Shown here piece by piece: positions 12,001 to 23,060 of a DNA stretch of 64,000 nt. Both the position numbers and the translations under genes were made by a program. The stretch is from Linanthus parryae (taxonomy: Eukaryota; Streptophyta; Magnoliopsida; Ericales; Polemoniaceae). Each line of letters starts with the position of its first letter. Positions within the stretch are counted from its first letter, which is position 1. Where the stretch lies: NCBI GenBank assembly GCA_023055425.1, contig JALGPY010000001.1, positions 71,604,994 through 71,668,993 on the forward strand. The letters run 5' to 3'. The notes under the pieces are model-generated. The model saw only the letters and a list, made by a program, of their open reading frames with translations, was not told where the DNA came from and did no database searches.

Positions 12001-12162
12001 ATAGTATGTAATGTTACACTTTTGAAGACTTCTGGGTTGTAATAAATAATTATGCGATGTTTGTTTTGTTTACCACTCTATCTCCCCTTGCACCCGGGAG
12101 CAATCTCGGGCGCGGGACGGCATTCCCGCATCTCTCCCCACGGCGAGGCGCGGGGTGTCGCA
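9081..12162 (+). repeat. 3' LTR of the Tekay-like element (LTR-1, 3,082 bp)
   Basis: Begins TGTAATACCCC after the polypurine tract and ends GGGGTGTCGCA before the TSD ATAAT. Three zones are visible: a C/T-rich leader-like part (about 9440-10180), an AT-rich part (about 10200-11170) and a mixed 3' part. Splice-like signals bound the zones: donor G|GTGAGT at 10185, acceptor TTGTAG ending 11177, donor GAG|GTGAGTA at 11251, and acceptor CCCCCGCAG ending 11899. Open frames on both strands at 9365-10182 are low-complexity and are not called as genes. Confidence 0.88.
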
Positions 12163-12194
12163 ATAATCGACGCACTGCACTTGTGATTGAGAGT
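12163..12194. repeat. Right arm of the 32 bp inverted repeat (partner 3687-3718)
   Basis: Reverse complement of 3687-3718 with one mismatch. Its first five bases are the target-site duplication of the Tekay-like element. Confidence 0.85.
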
Positions 12195-12399
12195 CAGACC
12201 AAGTTTTGGGCGCCTCTGCCGGGAACTAAGAATTTTGTTTTAGTTATTAATCTCAGGAAATTTTTACTTTTCATTTTATATCTTGTGCCCACCTATTGTT
12301 CTTCGTGGATTGTGCTTTCAGGTGATATCTATGGTGTATGACCCGCTCTTCCAACGAGTCATTACACCCACCACTCAAAAACCCTAACACATACATTCT

Positions 12400-13540
12400 T
12401 GGATGGAGAACTGATAGAAAAGATAAAGAGGTTGGATGAATTTGAGTGTGCAGAGGTTGAGTGGACCCTCTAGGCTTCGGCGGATGAGGCTGCTCGCCCT
12501 GAGTAGGCTCAATAGAAAATTAAGGAGTTGGTAGATAAACTTGCGGCGTTGACAGCACATGCATAATAGGTAGGGCCACCACCACCCATTCCACCAATGG
12601 AACTTTAACTGAATGTGGCGAAAAATGCGCAAGATCATAGGCCACATTACCCTATCATGGTCAGTAATACCAGGCCAAGTGAGACCAATTTTAGCCTGCG
12701 ATACGTGTACCGGCGATAGTTTCTCAACACTTTTAGCTTGAGAGTTCCTTGACCCAGATGGTGCAGAGGATTTCCAGTTTACGGGAGACCCACTGATGAC
12801 CCGAATGCTCACCTTGCCAACTTAAATCAGATTTGCGGAACTTTCATGATGCGTGGAATTTAAGAATAGATCATGATATTCCTATCATTAGCTAATTGGG
12901 AAAAAGAGTGGCTCAAAACTTTGCCATGACACTCCATTACTACTTGGGATCAGCTCACTACTGATTTTTTGAGGAAGTTCCACCTGCCATCTAAAGTGGC
13001 TGAGTTCATGGGCGAGATAGTCAGATTTGTGCAGTTGGATGAAGATTCGCTTGGTGAGACATGGAATAAGTTCAACCAAATCTTGCGTAAGTTTCCTAGT
13101 CATGGAGAGCGTTGCTACAAGCTCGTCCATTATTTTTTTGCTTCATTGGATAGGGAAACTACAAAGGAGTTGGATCAGCTATCCAGTGGGCATGTGGTTA
13201 GATGACAGAACTGCACGAGACTTGCTGGACAATGTTCTGAAGAGGGAGACAACAAGATCGGGTATCTACGGGCTCCAATGTCCAAGTACTGATCCAGAAG
13301 TCAAAAATTAGTTGAAATCGCTGAACTCAGAAAAAGCTGCACTCACCACTGATTTTTATCAGAAGAATCCACAGGCACCGGCGAAAGCTATTGGTAAGAA
13401 AATGATAAAAGCTCAAGAGAGCGTAGAGGATGTGAACTACATGGGTCAGCAAATACAATGGAACAACAAGTTCATTCATCCTAATTTTAGTAGGAGCAAT
13501 CCAAACAACTGGGTGTATGCGCATGGACAGTAACCTCAAC
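12400..13540 (+). pseudogene. Athila-like gag remains
   Basis: Several stops and frame changes interrupt the frame. The best preserved block (12940-13205) contains the Athila Gag pattern: a Trp-rich start around ITTWDQLTTDFLRKF, then LPSKVAEFMGEIVRF and WNKFNQILRKFPSHG. This part of Gag makes the capsid in active relatives. Residual reading extends to about 13533. It is not functional. Confidence 0.7.
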
Positions 13541-14201
13541 CACTGTATCATGCACCTCGACTTCCATTTCAGCTATATAAAAAAAATAGCTATGGACATG
13601 ATGGGTTGCTGAAAATAGTAATGACAAATTGGACAAGTTAAAAAAGGGAGGTTTTTAGCTACCAAGGCAATGGTGATGCCACATGAGACTCAGATTGGCC
13701 ATCTCGCTAATTAGACAAGTTACAGGTCACCAGGGATGTTTATGAGTACCACATCAACAACTCGAATGAGCATGTGTAATCAGTGAAATTGTTTAGTGGA
13801 CTTGAGACACATGATCCTCCATATCCATCGCATATTAGAGCTGATCAGATAATGACCACCAAGATAGATATTTTCGGTGATGAAGATATCGTCGTGAGTC
13901 CCCAATTGTGGGTGTCTGTACCCCATGATATTAAAGAGGGATGGTGATAAGAAGCTATTTTCTCAGTTTGTGGATATGATCAAGCAAGTCGGCATCAACA
14001 TTCAATTTCCCAAGGCACTCACCCGAATTCCCAAGTACAATAAGTTAAGGACATCCTATGGGGAAAGAAACAACTCAATACAACAACCAAACTCACAGAG
14101 ACGTATGGCGTAGTAATAAGAAGAGACATTCCCAAGATGAGAGATTTGGGTAGTGTGATCCTATCACGCAAGCTTGGGGTGTCCTTTAAACAAGGGGGCT
14201 T

Positions 14202-14420
14202 TGTGATCTTGCTGCAAGTGTAAGTCTATTGCCCCTATATTTATTTAGGAGACTTGGTATTAGTGTTCCAAGTCCCTCTCGGGTATGCTTACAGTTTGCT
14301 GATCAATCGACTGGTGTGGGCTACATGGATGATATAGACTCTCCTCATGAAGGTAGGCAACTTCATGATTATGAAAATTTATCATTATGGACATCAAGGA
14401 AGAAAAAGAATTGCCACTAA
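14202..14420 (+). pseudogene. Athila-like protease remains
   Basis: The text around MPLYLFRRLGISVPSPSR and VCLQFADQST is the conserved segment after the active site of the Athila aspartic protease (family knowledge). The frame is lost after about 14330. Downstream to about 14830 only fragments of reading remain. Confidence 0.6.
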
Positions 14421-16200
14421 TATTTTGGAGGAAATTCTTAAAAACAATGAGAGACAATATTGACTTGGAAAACAATGAGCTCACCAGTCCGGAATTGGAT
14501 GAGAAGCTAGTGTTTAAGGCATGTCATCCAGAGAAGGTAAAAGGCGATGGAAATTAGCCATGGCCAAGTTCTGGGAAGTGAAAGCTAAAAGAGGAACCAA
14601 AACCAAGACTTGAAGAAACATCACAAGAATAGGCGAAATAGGAAATGCTAAAAGTTTATAGGAAAGTGAAAGCGCACAAAGTCCTGCGCAAAAATCAAGA
14701 CAAGAGGCTCAAGGCAGTGGATAGCCGAACCAAGCCTTCGTAAATTCATAAGGTGACTTGCTCTGGCCATCGACCTTAAATTACAAGCTCTCATTGGGAG
14801 GCAGCCAATCTAGTTTTACTTTTTGTGTGTGCGGTTTATTAGAAAATACAAAAAAATAAAAAATAAAAAATAAAAAATAAAAAAATACGAGATAAAAAGA
14901 AAAGAACGATTCTATGTTTATTTGCTTTTTTGAGCTGATAATTGGTCCGGAGGAGGAAATTGTTTGTTTTGGACATATGCATTGGTCGTTAGATTAAAGA
15001 ACCGACCCGGTGTGCGAGTACGAACATGTTCGTATTTGAGGGCTCATGCAAGGATCTCGGGGATTCTTCATGAAAAAGAAATGATAAAATATGTTATGTG
15101 GCCGAAACCAGTGAGCGAGTACAAACGACTCTCAGGAGAATGTCATTCAAAGAGCTTGGGGATCACACATTACATTGGGTGAAAAGAAGAGTGGAGAAAT
15201 GGAGAAGAGGGCACAAAAATCGAAGAACGAGAACAATAGTCTCCACAACGTGGAATGCTTTTCGCTGCTATGAGAATAATAAAAGGACCATCTCACACTC
15301 ATTAATACTTCGCTGCAGAGAGAAAAATAGTGACATGGTTGATGAAATTTCACTGCGATGAGAGTTCATGACTTTTGCAGTGAGGAAAGTAAAATGAATT
15401 TTGGGTTCACCTCAAACATGTTTTGATCGCAGAGAGGGTGATGGTCTCTTGGATAAATATTGTCGCGGAGAGAGGTGATGGCCACTACAATGAGAAAAAC
15501 AATGAGTTGGGAGTTGAATATTCAGCACGGGAAGGACCACTTGCAACATGGCGAGATCAAAATTTGGAAAATTTCGATGCGGGGATGACCAATTCTGTCG
15601 CTGCGAGATTGAAATTTTTGTGCGCATTAGTTGGTTTTACCAGGGTGACATGTTACTTTATCAACAAAAAGGGAAAATCAACTGGTTTCTTCCCCGCTTC
15701 TCCCATTCCTCCATTGAAGTTCCTTGAGAGAAAACCAAGCCTCCAAACTCGATTCCGCCCATTTCTTAATCAATTAAGCATTAAATCCACCAAAACCCTC
15801 CCCTCAACAAAGAGATTTCACAACACTCAATTTATCGAAAAATCATATAGTTTGGAGAAAACAACCGAAGTTCTCCACGAGACAAGGTGAAGATTTAAAG
15901 TACTACGAGCAAGATCCAGCTAAAACCAAAGAAGGGAGGGTTAAGGGGAAATTTCTTCCGTCAAAACCAATTAATCATGTTGTGATTCCGTAGAGGCTGG
16001 AATTCCCTCTAGTTTGGTCAACTCCCGACAATTTTGATCGCACTCTTAAGATTACTTCGAGTGAGCGGGTTGTGTCTTCCCTTCGTCTCGTCTACTTTTA
16101 TGTTTTCAAGTTGCGTTAAGTTTTTGTGTGAAATAGAGTTGTGATTGTTGGTACAATTGGATTGATTATGTTATTGAAGCGCTCGAGTGAGTATAGATTT
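14421..16200 (+). other. Athila-like non-coding spacer
   Basis: Holds the 3' end of Athila coding text, an (AAAAAT)n-like stretch (about 14847-14890) and an array of loosely repeated GC-containing phrases (for example GAGAGGTGATGG at about 15472 with a related phrase at 2671 in the LTR part). An open frame at 15423-15890 shows no domain. No other gene is seen. Confidence 0.45.
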
Positions 16201-16799
16201 TCAGGACAAACCCAAACAAGAAAATAAAAACCTTCGGTGTGGGTTCAAGTTTGCGTAGTCCGCCAAAGATGGAAAATATGGCTTCTTCCATCTACATCCA
16301 AGATATGTTTGACTGAGGCAAGTACGTGCATCAAGGTACCCCAACAAGCACATCCAATACCTAGTCGAGCCATGTTCCCTTAAAAATACGAGTCTTTTCT
16401 ACTATGAGGACATGCTGAAAAACACCAGGGATATATTCAAGGACGGTTGTTTGTTTGAATGCTCTCCAAAGCCTGAGAGAATGTGGCTTTTCCGCCTGTT
16501 CGAGAGTTTGTGGCATATGGCCATCATGTGAACAAGGGAACGGATGACCTCGTTAACATAAGGGTGAAAATAATTGGGTTTAGCCAAGAGATTTTTCTAG
16601 GCTATTTTTTAGGATGATTCTAGGGTGCCTGACCGTGAGGTTTGCATCTATTAGCAGGTTAAAAACAGTCTAATGACCCAAAGAATGGACCATATTGTAT
16701 TTTGTTGTCTTCTAGAGTGGCGGTGTTGACAGGGAATATTCACGCTTCTCCAACTACTCAAGCCAGAGAATTAACAAACCATGCCTAAATGGGGATACT

Positions 16800-17144
16800 A
16801 AAAGCTAAATGCTTTTAAGAAATCATAACATTCTGCCTGCCAAACATAATACTTTTTTGTACGGGGGAGAATGGATTATGATCTACAACTTCATGAGGGA
16901 GATGCAAGTTGATATCCCCTATCTCCATTGCACAATCCTCGAGACTTCCTTCACCACCACTAGGAAGCTCCTCATCTTTCCGCACTTTATATCCTGTATC
17001 CGTACGAAGCATAACATTATAGAGGATGCTAACAAGACTATACATCCGCTAGAGGTGTTGAAATACCCTAGGATTTTACAGAATATGAGGAAGAGAGTAA
17101 TAGGAGAGTTACATGAGCATGCTAGCCCAGGAAATGACCAGTGA
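16800..17144 (+). pseudogene. Athila env-like region domain (putative plant transposon protein) remains
   Basis: A 111-codon open frame with the pattern ARG/LYS-rich start, FMREMQVDIPYLHCTI, then LLIFPHFISCI. This resembles the plant transposon protein domain found downstream of pol in Athila elements (from memory of the family; not tested). Reading in the preceding 600 bp is broken. Confidence 0.45.
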
Positions 17145-17686
17145 GCCGAGGATGAGTTTCCCAGCCAGCCCATGACATTCGACCCACCCAGACCCACCGA
17201 TGTCCGTCCCAGGCGACGCATATCTGAGTGAGCTTATGGGGGAGTTGTTGATTGAAATGTGAGGGAGGCGCTTTGATTTTTCTTGCAATGTTGACGGTAA
17301 TCAGCGATACATAGCGCATTCCCATGATGTAGGTTATGTTAACTAGTTGGCTTATGATGGTCGCGAGAGATGGGACCAAGTTTTTAAGTTTCCACCCCGT
17401 TGAGACATGATTATTGGTACCGCGATGATGACATGGGTACTCTGGCCATTAGTTCGTTCCATGGGAATTGAATCCCTTAAATGTTGGGGTAGGAGGTCAC
17501 TTAGTTGTGACCACATCTATGAAGCTTTGGAAGTCTACGCCAGTATAGTAGACTAACCCCTGCCTACGCGTCATGATAAAGGGAGTCGAGTGAGGGGGGC
17601 TTTATTTTTCGGGTTGAGCTGATTCAATGTATTAATGGACTACACGTTATTTATTTATTCTATTAAGGGTGAGTGAGAGAGGCGGT

Positions 17687-17975
17687 GAGTCACCACGTTG
17701 CATGATTCTCACTGGAGGAGATTGTTGCAGTTCCCACATATTGGCACAAGGTCTGGGGTTTGTCTTATTGGTGGATGTGTCCAGTTTACATTCTCAATGT
17801 GAGAAGTAGGTTGAATTTGCACACATTTCTACATTAATTAGTGACATGTATTGACAAGTGTAGGGGTATCGACATTAATACATCACTTGGTATTTTATAA
17901 TATTTTGCTCCTCACATGTTTTTATTGGTTAAACGCACGTCGGTCCTTCATTTATATATGATTTTTCACTTGCAC
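17687..17975. repeat. Direct repeat flanking the Harbinger element, left copy
   Basis: About 290 bp, roughly 80 percent similar by eye to 25320-25605 in the same orientation, for example the shared stretch AGTGACATGTATTGACAAGT. The two copies lie immediately outside the termini of the PIF/Harbinger element. Confidence 0.8.
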
Positions 17976-19253
17976 TAGCATATTGGAGGAGGGGGGGGGG
18001 TTGGTATGACTTATAAGTCGCTTAAAAGTCAATTATGAATTGTAAGTTGAAGACAACTTATACGTAGTGTTTCGTGTGGACGTATATGTTAAAATTTTAT
18101 ATTTGGACTTATAAGTTCATAGTATAAAAAAGAGCTTAAGAAAAAGTTGGGGTTTAGATATTTTTTTGAGTTTTTTTTCTAGATAGCTGGTATAAAGAAC
18201 ATATAGTCCACAGTCCTTATATGTAATTACACAAAAGTTAGGTACTTATTTCACTTCAATTAACATTCATGGTCTATTTTTCTGTTTTAGCTACTTTTTT
18301 TCCCTGCTCCGTTGTTGTTTGTTCTCTAATGTATGTGGTGCTTTATTGTTGTTTCAACTACTATCTCATTTATTAATAAAAGAAAACTCAACACTGATGT
18401 TACGTAGTCTGAAACAGAGAATTAAGTTTATTGAGAATAATATAAACCACACATTTTTTGAAACAGTGATTGAAATGTAGTTGCATTGTGCCTGCAATTA
18501 AACACTACATACGTTAGGTAGAAGTTGAGTAGTAATTGATTTCTCGATCTCTAATTACTCAAACTGCTATCTCTCCACCAAACTGATTTTACTGTAGCAT
18601 GACTTGCCTTCAAAATATTTCACCTGGAGCTCTCAACTTTTATGAAGTTAAATATTTTGCAAGAGATGGGTCTTATCAACATTAGCTGAACAACGGCGTC
18701 TAGAGAGGAAATCGATACAACCCTCATCATTGGCGACTAACGCTGCGAAGGTCGAAAAGACTGATGCAGTTAGTGAATCATTTTAAATTTGATTTGTTTC
18801 TGAAATGTATATATTTTTTCTTCTCGAATTTCTTCTTGCACCTCGAACTGTCATTGTTAACGAAACTCTTGCTTGTATTAAGATGAAGTAAGTACGTGTT
18901 TTATTCCTTCTAAAATTCATTTATATTTCATCATGTCCGGCATATGTTTCAATGAGAATAAATGAAATCAACAATGTGTATATATAATACAATGAAAGGT
19001 AAGAGTGAGTTGATTTTTCTAATATGCATTGAGATAAGGGTAATTTTTTTAAATCTCATATACATAGGATATTATGTATGACATGGGTGTTAATTGTATA
19101 TTTAAAGCTTACAGAAAATAAAAAAAAAAAAAACTATTTTTCAAACCGTAATGAAAGTTCAAATGCATTTATCGTAATAAGGAAACCTAATTTTCACTCA
19201 CGCTTGAAATTTGCAAAAAAAAAAAAAAAAATCATTGTGAAAGAAGTAGTTCA

Positions 19254-19790
19254 TTTAGGATGTAGGAAGAGATTAGATAGGCTATTTGGTGGAAGAGAAG
19301 TGGTGGAACTTAGAGAGAGAATGTAGAACAATATATTTGATTGATACAAGTAAGAGGACAAGAACTAGATATTGGCTAGTACATTACATAGAAGTCTTAA
19401 TAGAAGACTTCATAGGAGAGACATACAAGGACACTTGCAAGGACTCTTCATGGAAGACTTACAAGAAGACATGATAAAAGACTTACTTGAACACTTACAC
19501 AATGGTAGAGTACAAGTCCCTATTAATAGGGAGTTTATGATGATTCTAGATTACATCATCTAGTAATCTCTCCACCTAGAAACAACATCTAGATATTTTG
19601 TATGACACTTCTAGAGATACACATTTCATCTTTCTCTAGATTCTTCTACCATATTACAAACTAATTAGGCTAATAATTCTTACTAGCCCCCATTAACCAA
19701 TACAATAACTAGTGGGCCTTAAGACTTGAATTATTTAATATTTATGGACTTCAAATATAAATTAGGCTAAATCAAGTTTAGCCTCTAACA
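19254..19790 (-). repeat. 3' LTR of the gag-only Copia element
   Basis: 537 bp. Its outer terminus is mutated from TGTTGG to TTTAGG, but the adjacent TSD GTTCA fixes the boundary. Confidence 0.85.
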
Positions 19791-19834
19791 CCCCTCTTAA
19801 ACTTGATTTAGCATTTTAGCTTGAAGGGGTGAAA

Positions 19835-21424
19835 CTAAGTCTTCTTATGAGCTCCATGTCCTTCAATAGCGGTGGTATTCAAATCCATCTCCATGGACGT
19901 GAGCACATTCAACCTCTTCTTCTTAGAGATCCTACACGTGTTGACATTCTTGAGAAATCTCTTCAATTGGTCACGGTCTCTTGTCTCCATCATTTGAGAC
20001 TTGCTATCGTTCATCCGAGCTTCGTCATTCTCTTCAAAGAATTTCTCCATATTTATCCATCCTGTGTCGAATGTAGAATTTTCGAATTCAAATTGAAGAG
20101 AGTGACTTCTCATTTCATCATCATACGGCTCACGAAATGGCTTAAATTCTTGTTTCACCGCTTGTTCACTATCTTCTTGGACCTTCTCCACTATGTGATC
20201 TCCAACGTCTTGATGGCCTTATTTATCTTGAATATGTAATGTCGCCTCTTCTTCAATGTTTTCCTTGGCGCACTCATGTTGCTCTTCTTGCGCCGCAACC
20301 TCTTCCTTCTCGAAGCTATCTTGCATCTCTTCTAAGTTAATGTCTCCTTGGTATTCATGCTCCTCAATCTTGTCCTTGTTGGTGGGAAATATCTTATCTT
20401 TACTTGACACAATGGGGTCAAGATTCTTCCATAATTCACTAGGAGATTTTGTAATCTCCTCAACTTCAACAACATGCTCTTGGTGAGCCATCAACAACAT
20501 ATGATCTCCCCCTTGACTTCTCTCACCAAAATTCACTTTCTCTTGCACATGATTAGTGGTACTTCTACACTTGGAAGCGTAATGACCAAAATCATAATAT
20601 TTGTAACATAACACGTGAGAATTCTCATACTTATACCTTCCACCTTCCCTTGGTGAGTGGGAACTTTGGCCCATTTCTTTTTAATAATGTGGATTTTAAT
20701 CTCCTTTTTCTTCTCTTCCTCCTTTTTGATTTGCTTCATGTCCACGTCCTCCTCGCCATTCCACATTGATATAGTTTATTCTCCAACTTATGTTGCTTTG
20801 TAGCACCATGGACTCTTCTTTCCTCCTCTTCATTCTTTCCTCATGATCTTGTAGCGAGTCCATAAGTTCATCAATGGACAACTTGCTAACATATCTACAT
20901 CCTTCGATGGATACAACAACATGATCAAAATTGTGATGTAAAGAGCGTAATATTTTCTCAACAATGTAACTATCATTCAAACTTTCATCTCCATATCTCT
21001 TCATTTGATTAGAGATGGTCAAAACGCGAGAGAAATAATCCGAAATTGTTTCCGAATTATTCATATGAAGAGATTCAAACTCACCTCTAAGAATATGGAG
21101 TTGCAACTTTTTGAATCTCTCACCACCCTTTTGAGAGTTTTGAAGAATCTCCCAAGCTCTCTTGGAGGTGGTCGCAAAAACAATATTCTCAAGCATGTTG
21201 TCATCTAAGGAAGAATGGATGAGGGCAAGATCTTTTTTATCTTTCTTACGTACCTCTTCTAATTCCTCTTTTTGAGTTGGACTCAAGTCTCCTTCAAGGT
21301 CTTCGTAGTCATTCTCCACTACATCCCAAGCACCATGTGCGCCTAGAATAGCCTTCATGCGCAATGTCCATGTGAAATAGTTCTCCTTGGTGAGGCGAGG
21401 ACATTGGACATAAACATTCGCCAT
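19835..21424 (-). pseudogene. Copia-type Gag (UBN2/Retrotran_gag_2) with acidic C-terminal extension
   Basis: One minus-strand frame of 530 codons runs from ATG at 21424 to 19835, broken only by stops at about 20698, 20685 and 20219. Residues 1-200 are the Copia Gag domain (LTKENYFTWTLRMKAIL near the N-terminus, AWEILQNS, and LQLHILRGEFESL). A zinc knuckle remnant (CYKYYDFGHYASKC) has Tyr in place of the second Cys. The last 200 residues are rich in Glu and Asp (for example MEEMQDSFEKEE-like text near 20340) and end with EGHGAHKKT, which resembles the terminal peptide of Copia polyproteins. Pol is absent. Not functional as it stands. Confidence 0.8.
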
Positions 21425-21484
21425 CTTGCTATCGACTTGGCTCTTAAACCACTTTGTTGGATGTAGGAGGCTCTGATACCACTT

Positions 21485-22024
21485 TGTTGGTTTTAAGAGG
21501 AGATTGGGAGGCTATGTTTGGTGAAACAGGGGAGTGGTGGAAAATATAGAGAGAATGTAGAACAATATATTTGATTGATACAATTAAGAGGACAAGAACT
21601 AGATATTGACTAGTACATTACATAGAAGTCTTAATAGAAGACTTCATAGGAGAGACATACAAGGACACTTGCTAGGACTCTTCATGGAAGACTTATTAGA
21701 AGACATGATAGAAGACTTACTTGAACACTTACACAATGGTAGAGTACAAGTCCCTATTAACAGGGAGTTTAGGAGGATTCTAGATTACATCATCTAGTAA
21801 TCTCTCCACCTAGAGACATCATCTAGATATTTATATGACACTTCTAGAGATACACATTTCATCATTTCTCTAGATTCTTCTACCATATTACTAACTAATT
21901 TGGCTAATAATTCTTACTAGCCCCCATTAACCAATACAATAACTAGTGGGCCTCAAGACTTGAATTATTTAATATTTATGGACTTCAAATATAAATTAGG
22001 CTAAATCAAGTTTAGCCTCCAACA
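21485..22024 (-). repeat. 5' LTR of the gag-only Copia element
   Basis: 540 bp, TGTTGG...CCAACA on the plus strand, closely similar to 19254-19790 with scattered differences, indicating an older insertion than the Reina-like element. Confidence 0.88.
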
Positions 22025-22249
22025 GTTCAAACTAAAGTTGTGTAAAGTATACACTTTAACTTTGGTATTAAAACAAAGTTTTGTCAATTATAATAATAAA
22101 TTTTTCTTTCTTTATCTCAAACATATGTTAGTTGTTCATATACACTTTGATTTTGTACTTGCAATGTATTTCGTAGTATATCATATCTTGCACTTTTAAT
22201 TGGTACTAAAAATGGCACCATGTACTTCTACACAAAGTGACCTTGAAGA

Positions 22250-23060
22250 AGAGGAAGCACAATAAAGTCATGAGCTGTTAGGGATTTATCTGAAGCTAAA
22301 CCTCAAAGAAATGGAGATTGAAAATGTTAAAACAGAGACATTGAGAACAGGGGTTGGGCTAATATTTTGAATTGTTTTAAAAACAAGCATAACCTGAACT
22401 TTAACAAGCAATTGACAAATAAATGGTGTCTCTTGAAAAAAAAGGGCTGCATGGTTGATACAGAGACATGGTCGACATGGCGTTACTGGCATTGGATGGG
22501 ATATACAGCCCAATATTCCGGTTTGTTCAGATAAACAATGGTCAATAATAGTCTTAGTAAGCTTGTTTATTATATTATCAATTTTAGAACATAACAAAAA
22601 TATTCTGTTGATATTTGATTGAATAAATATACGTATTTTTTCAGGCAAACCATAAGTGCACACAACTAAGAGAATCACCTGTACTCATGAGAATCTCGTG
22701 GCTTTTGTTTTTGGAGGTGCGCTTGCAACTGGGTCCGAGCAACTTTTTCCCAATGAACCATATACCCCCTAATGGTGACATTGTGAAGAGTTTATTTTCC
22801 TGTGGCGGTGACGATTTCAATATTAACTTAAAGAATGATAGTGCTCCATTAGAAGATATACTGGAATCTACAGGAATAAATACTCCAACTTCTACTTCTG
22901 ACCCATAAGGAAGCAGTCAATCTATAACCGAAAAAATATCTCATATGGTAAAGCAATGAAGGAGCGACGTAATGCTCAAAATGTATCAAAGTAAGTTCGA
23001 CACAACAAATTCGAGCAGGACTAGAAGCCCTTGCAGCTTCTCGTACCACGATGGATAATT
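22250..23060 (+). pseudogene. Harbinger Myb/SANT-like ORF remains
   Basis: Broken reading with the pattern NWANILNCFKNKHNLN, then LTNKWCLLKKKGC, as in the Myb/SANT-like DNA-binding protein that accompanies PIF/Harbinger transposases. A following open piece (22687-22908) is Asp/Asn-rich and ends with STSTSDP. In active elements this protein helps bring the transposase to the element ends. Here it is disrupted by stops. Confidence 0.5.

Larger units (their letters stand above)
3757..12162 (+). mobile_element. Tekay-like Ty3/Gypsy chromovirus, defective, with unequal termini
   Basis: An 8.4 kb element flanked by the perfect 5 bp target-site duplication ATAAT (3752-3756 and 12163-12167). Order: 46 bp hairpin 5' terminus, primer binding site (3805-3816), gag-pol (4189-8852), polypurine tract (about 9067-9080), 3.08 kb 3' LTR (9081-12162). 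The RT sequence and long LTR fit the Tekay/Del lineage (family knowledge). Gag-pol carries one nonsense codon and one frameshift, so it cannot be autonomous. The normal 5' LTR is absent. Confidence 0.85.
12195..17620 (+). mobile_element. Athila-like Ty3/Gypsy element body, internally deleted and decayed
   Basis: After the LTR end CA (12195-12196) comes a degenerate Athila-type primer binding site around 12207-12225 (TGGGCGCCTCTGCCGGGAA). Then come gag remains (about 12400-13540), protease remains (about 14200-14420), a 3' segment with TTGGGAGGCAGCC (about 14790) typical of the end of Athila coding sequence, repetitive GC-motif spacer text (15300-15620), and a domain of the Athila env-like region (about 16800-17144). 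No RT or integrase sequence is recognisable between protease and spacer, so a large internal deletion is inferred. The right boundary is uncertain. Confidence 0.7.
19254..22024 (-). mobile_element. Gag-only Copia element (TR-GAG type), minus strand
   Basis: Flanked by the perfect TSD GTTCA (19249-19253 and 22025-22029). LTRs lie at 19254-19790 and 21485-22024. On the minus strand the 5' LTR is followed by the PBS TGGTATCAGAGC (21481-21470) and the 3' LTR is preceded by the purine tract AAGAGGGG (19791-19800 region). The interior is only 1.69 kb and codes for Gag plus an acidic tail. No protease, integrase, RT or RNase H sequence is present, so it depended on a partner element. Confidence 0.88.

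Noticed and set aside
17991..18000. A 3 bp target duplication for the Harbinger element
   Set aside because: The left flank is a G10 run and the right flank reads TTA; no matching pair could be shown, so no TSD is claimed.
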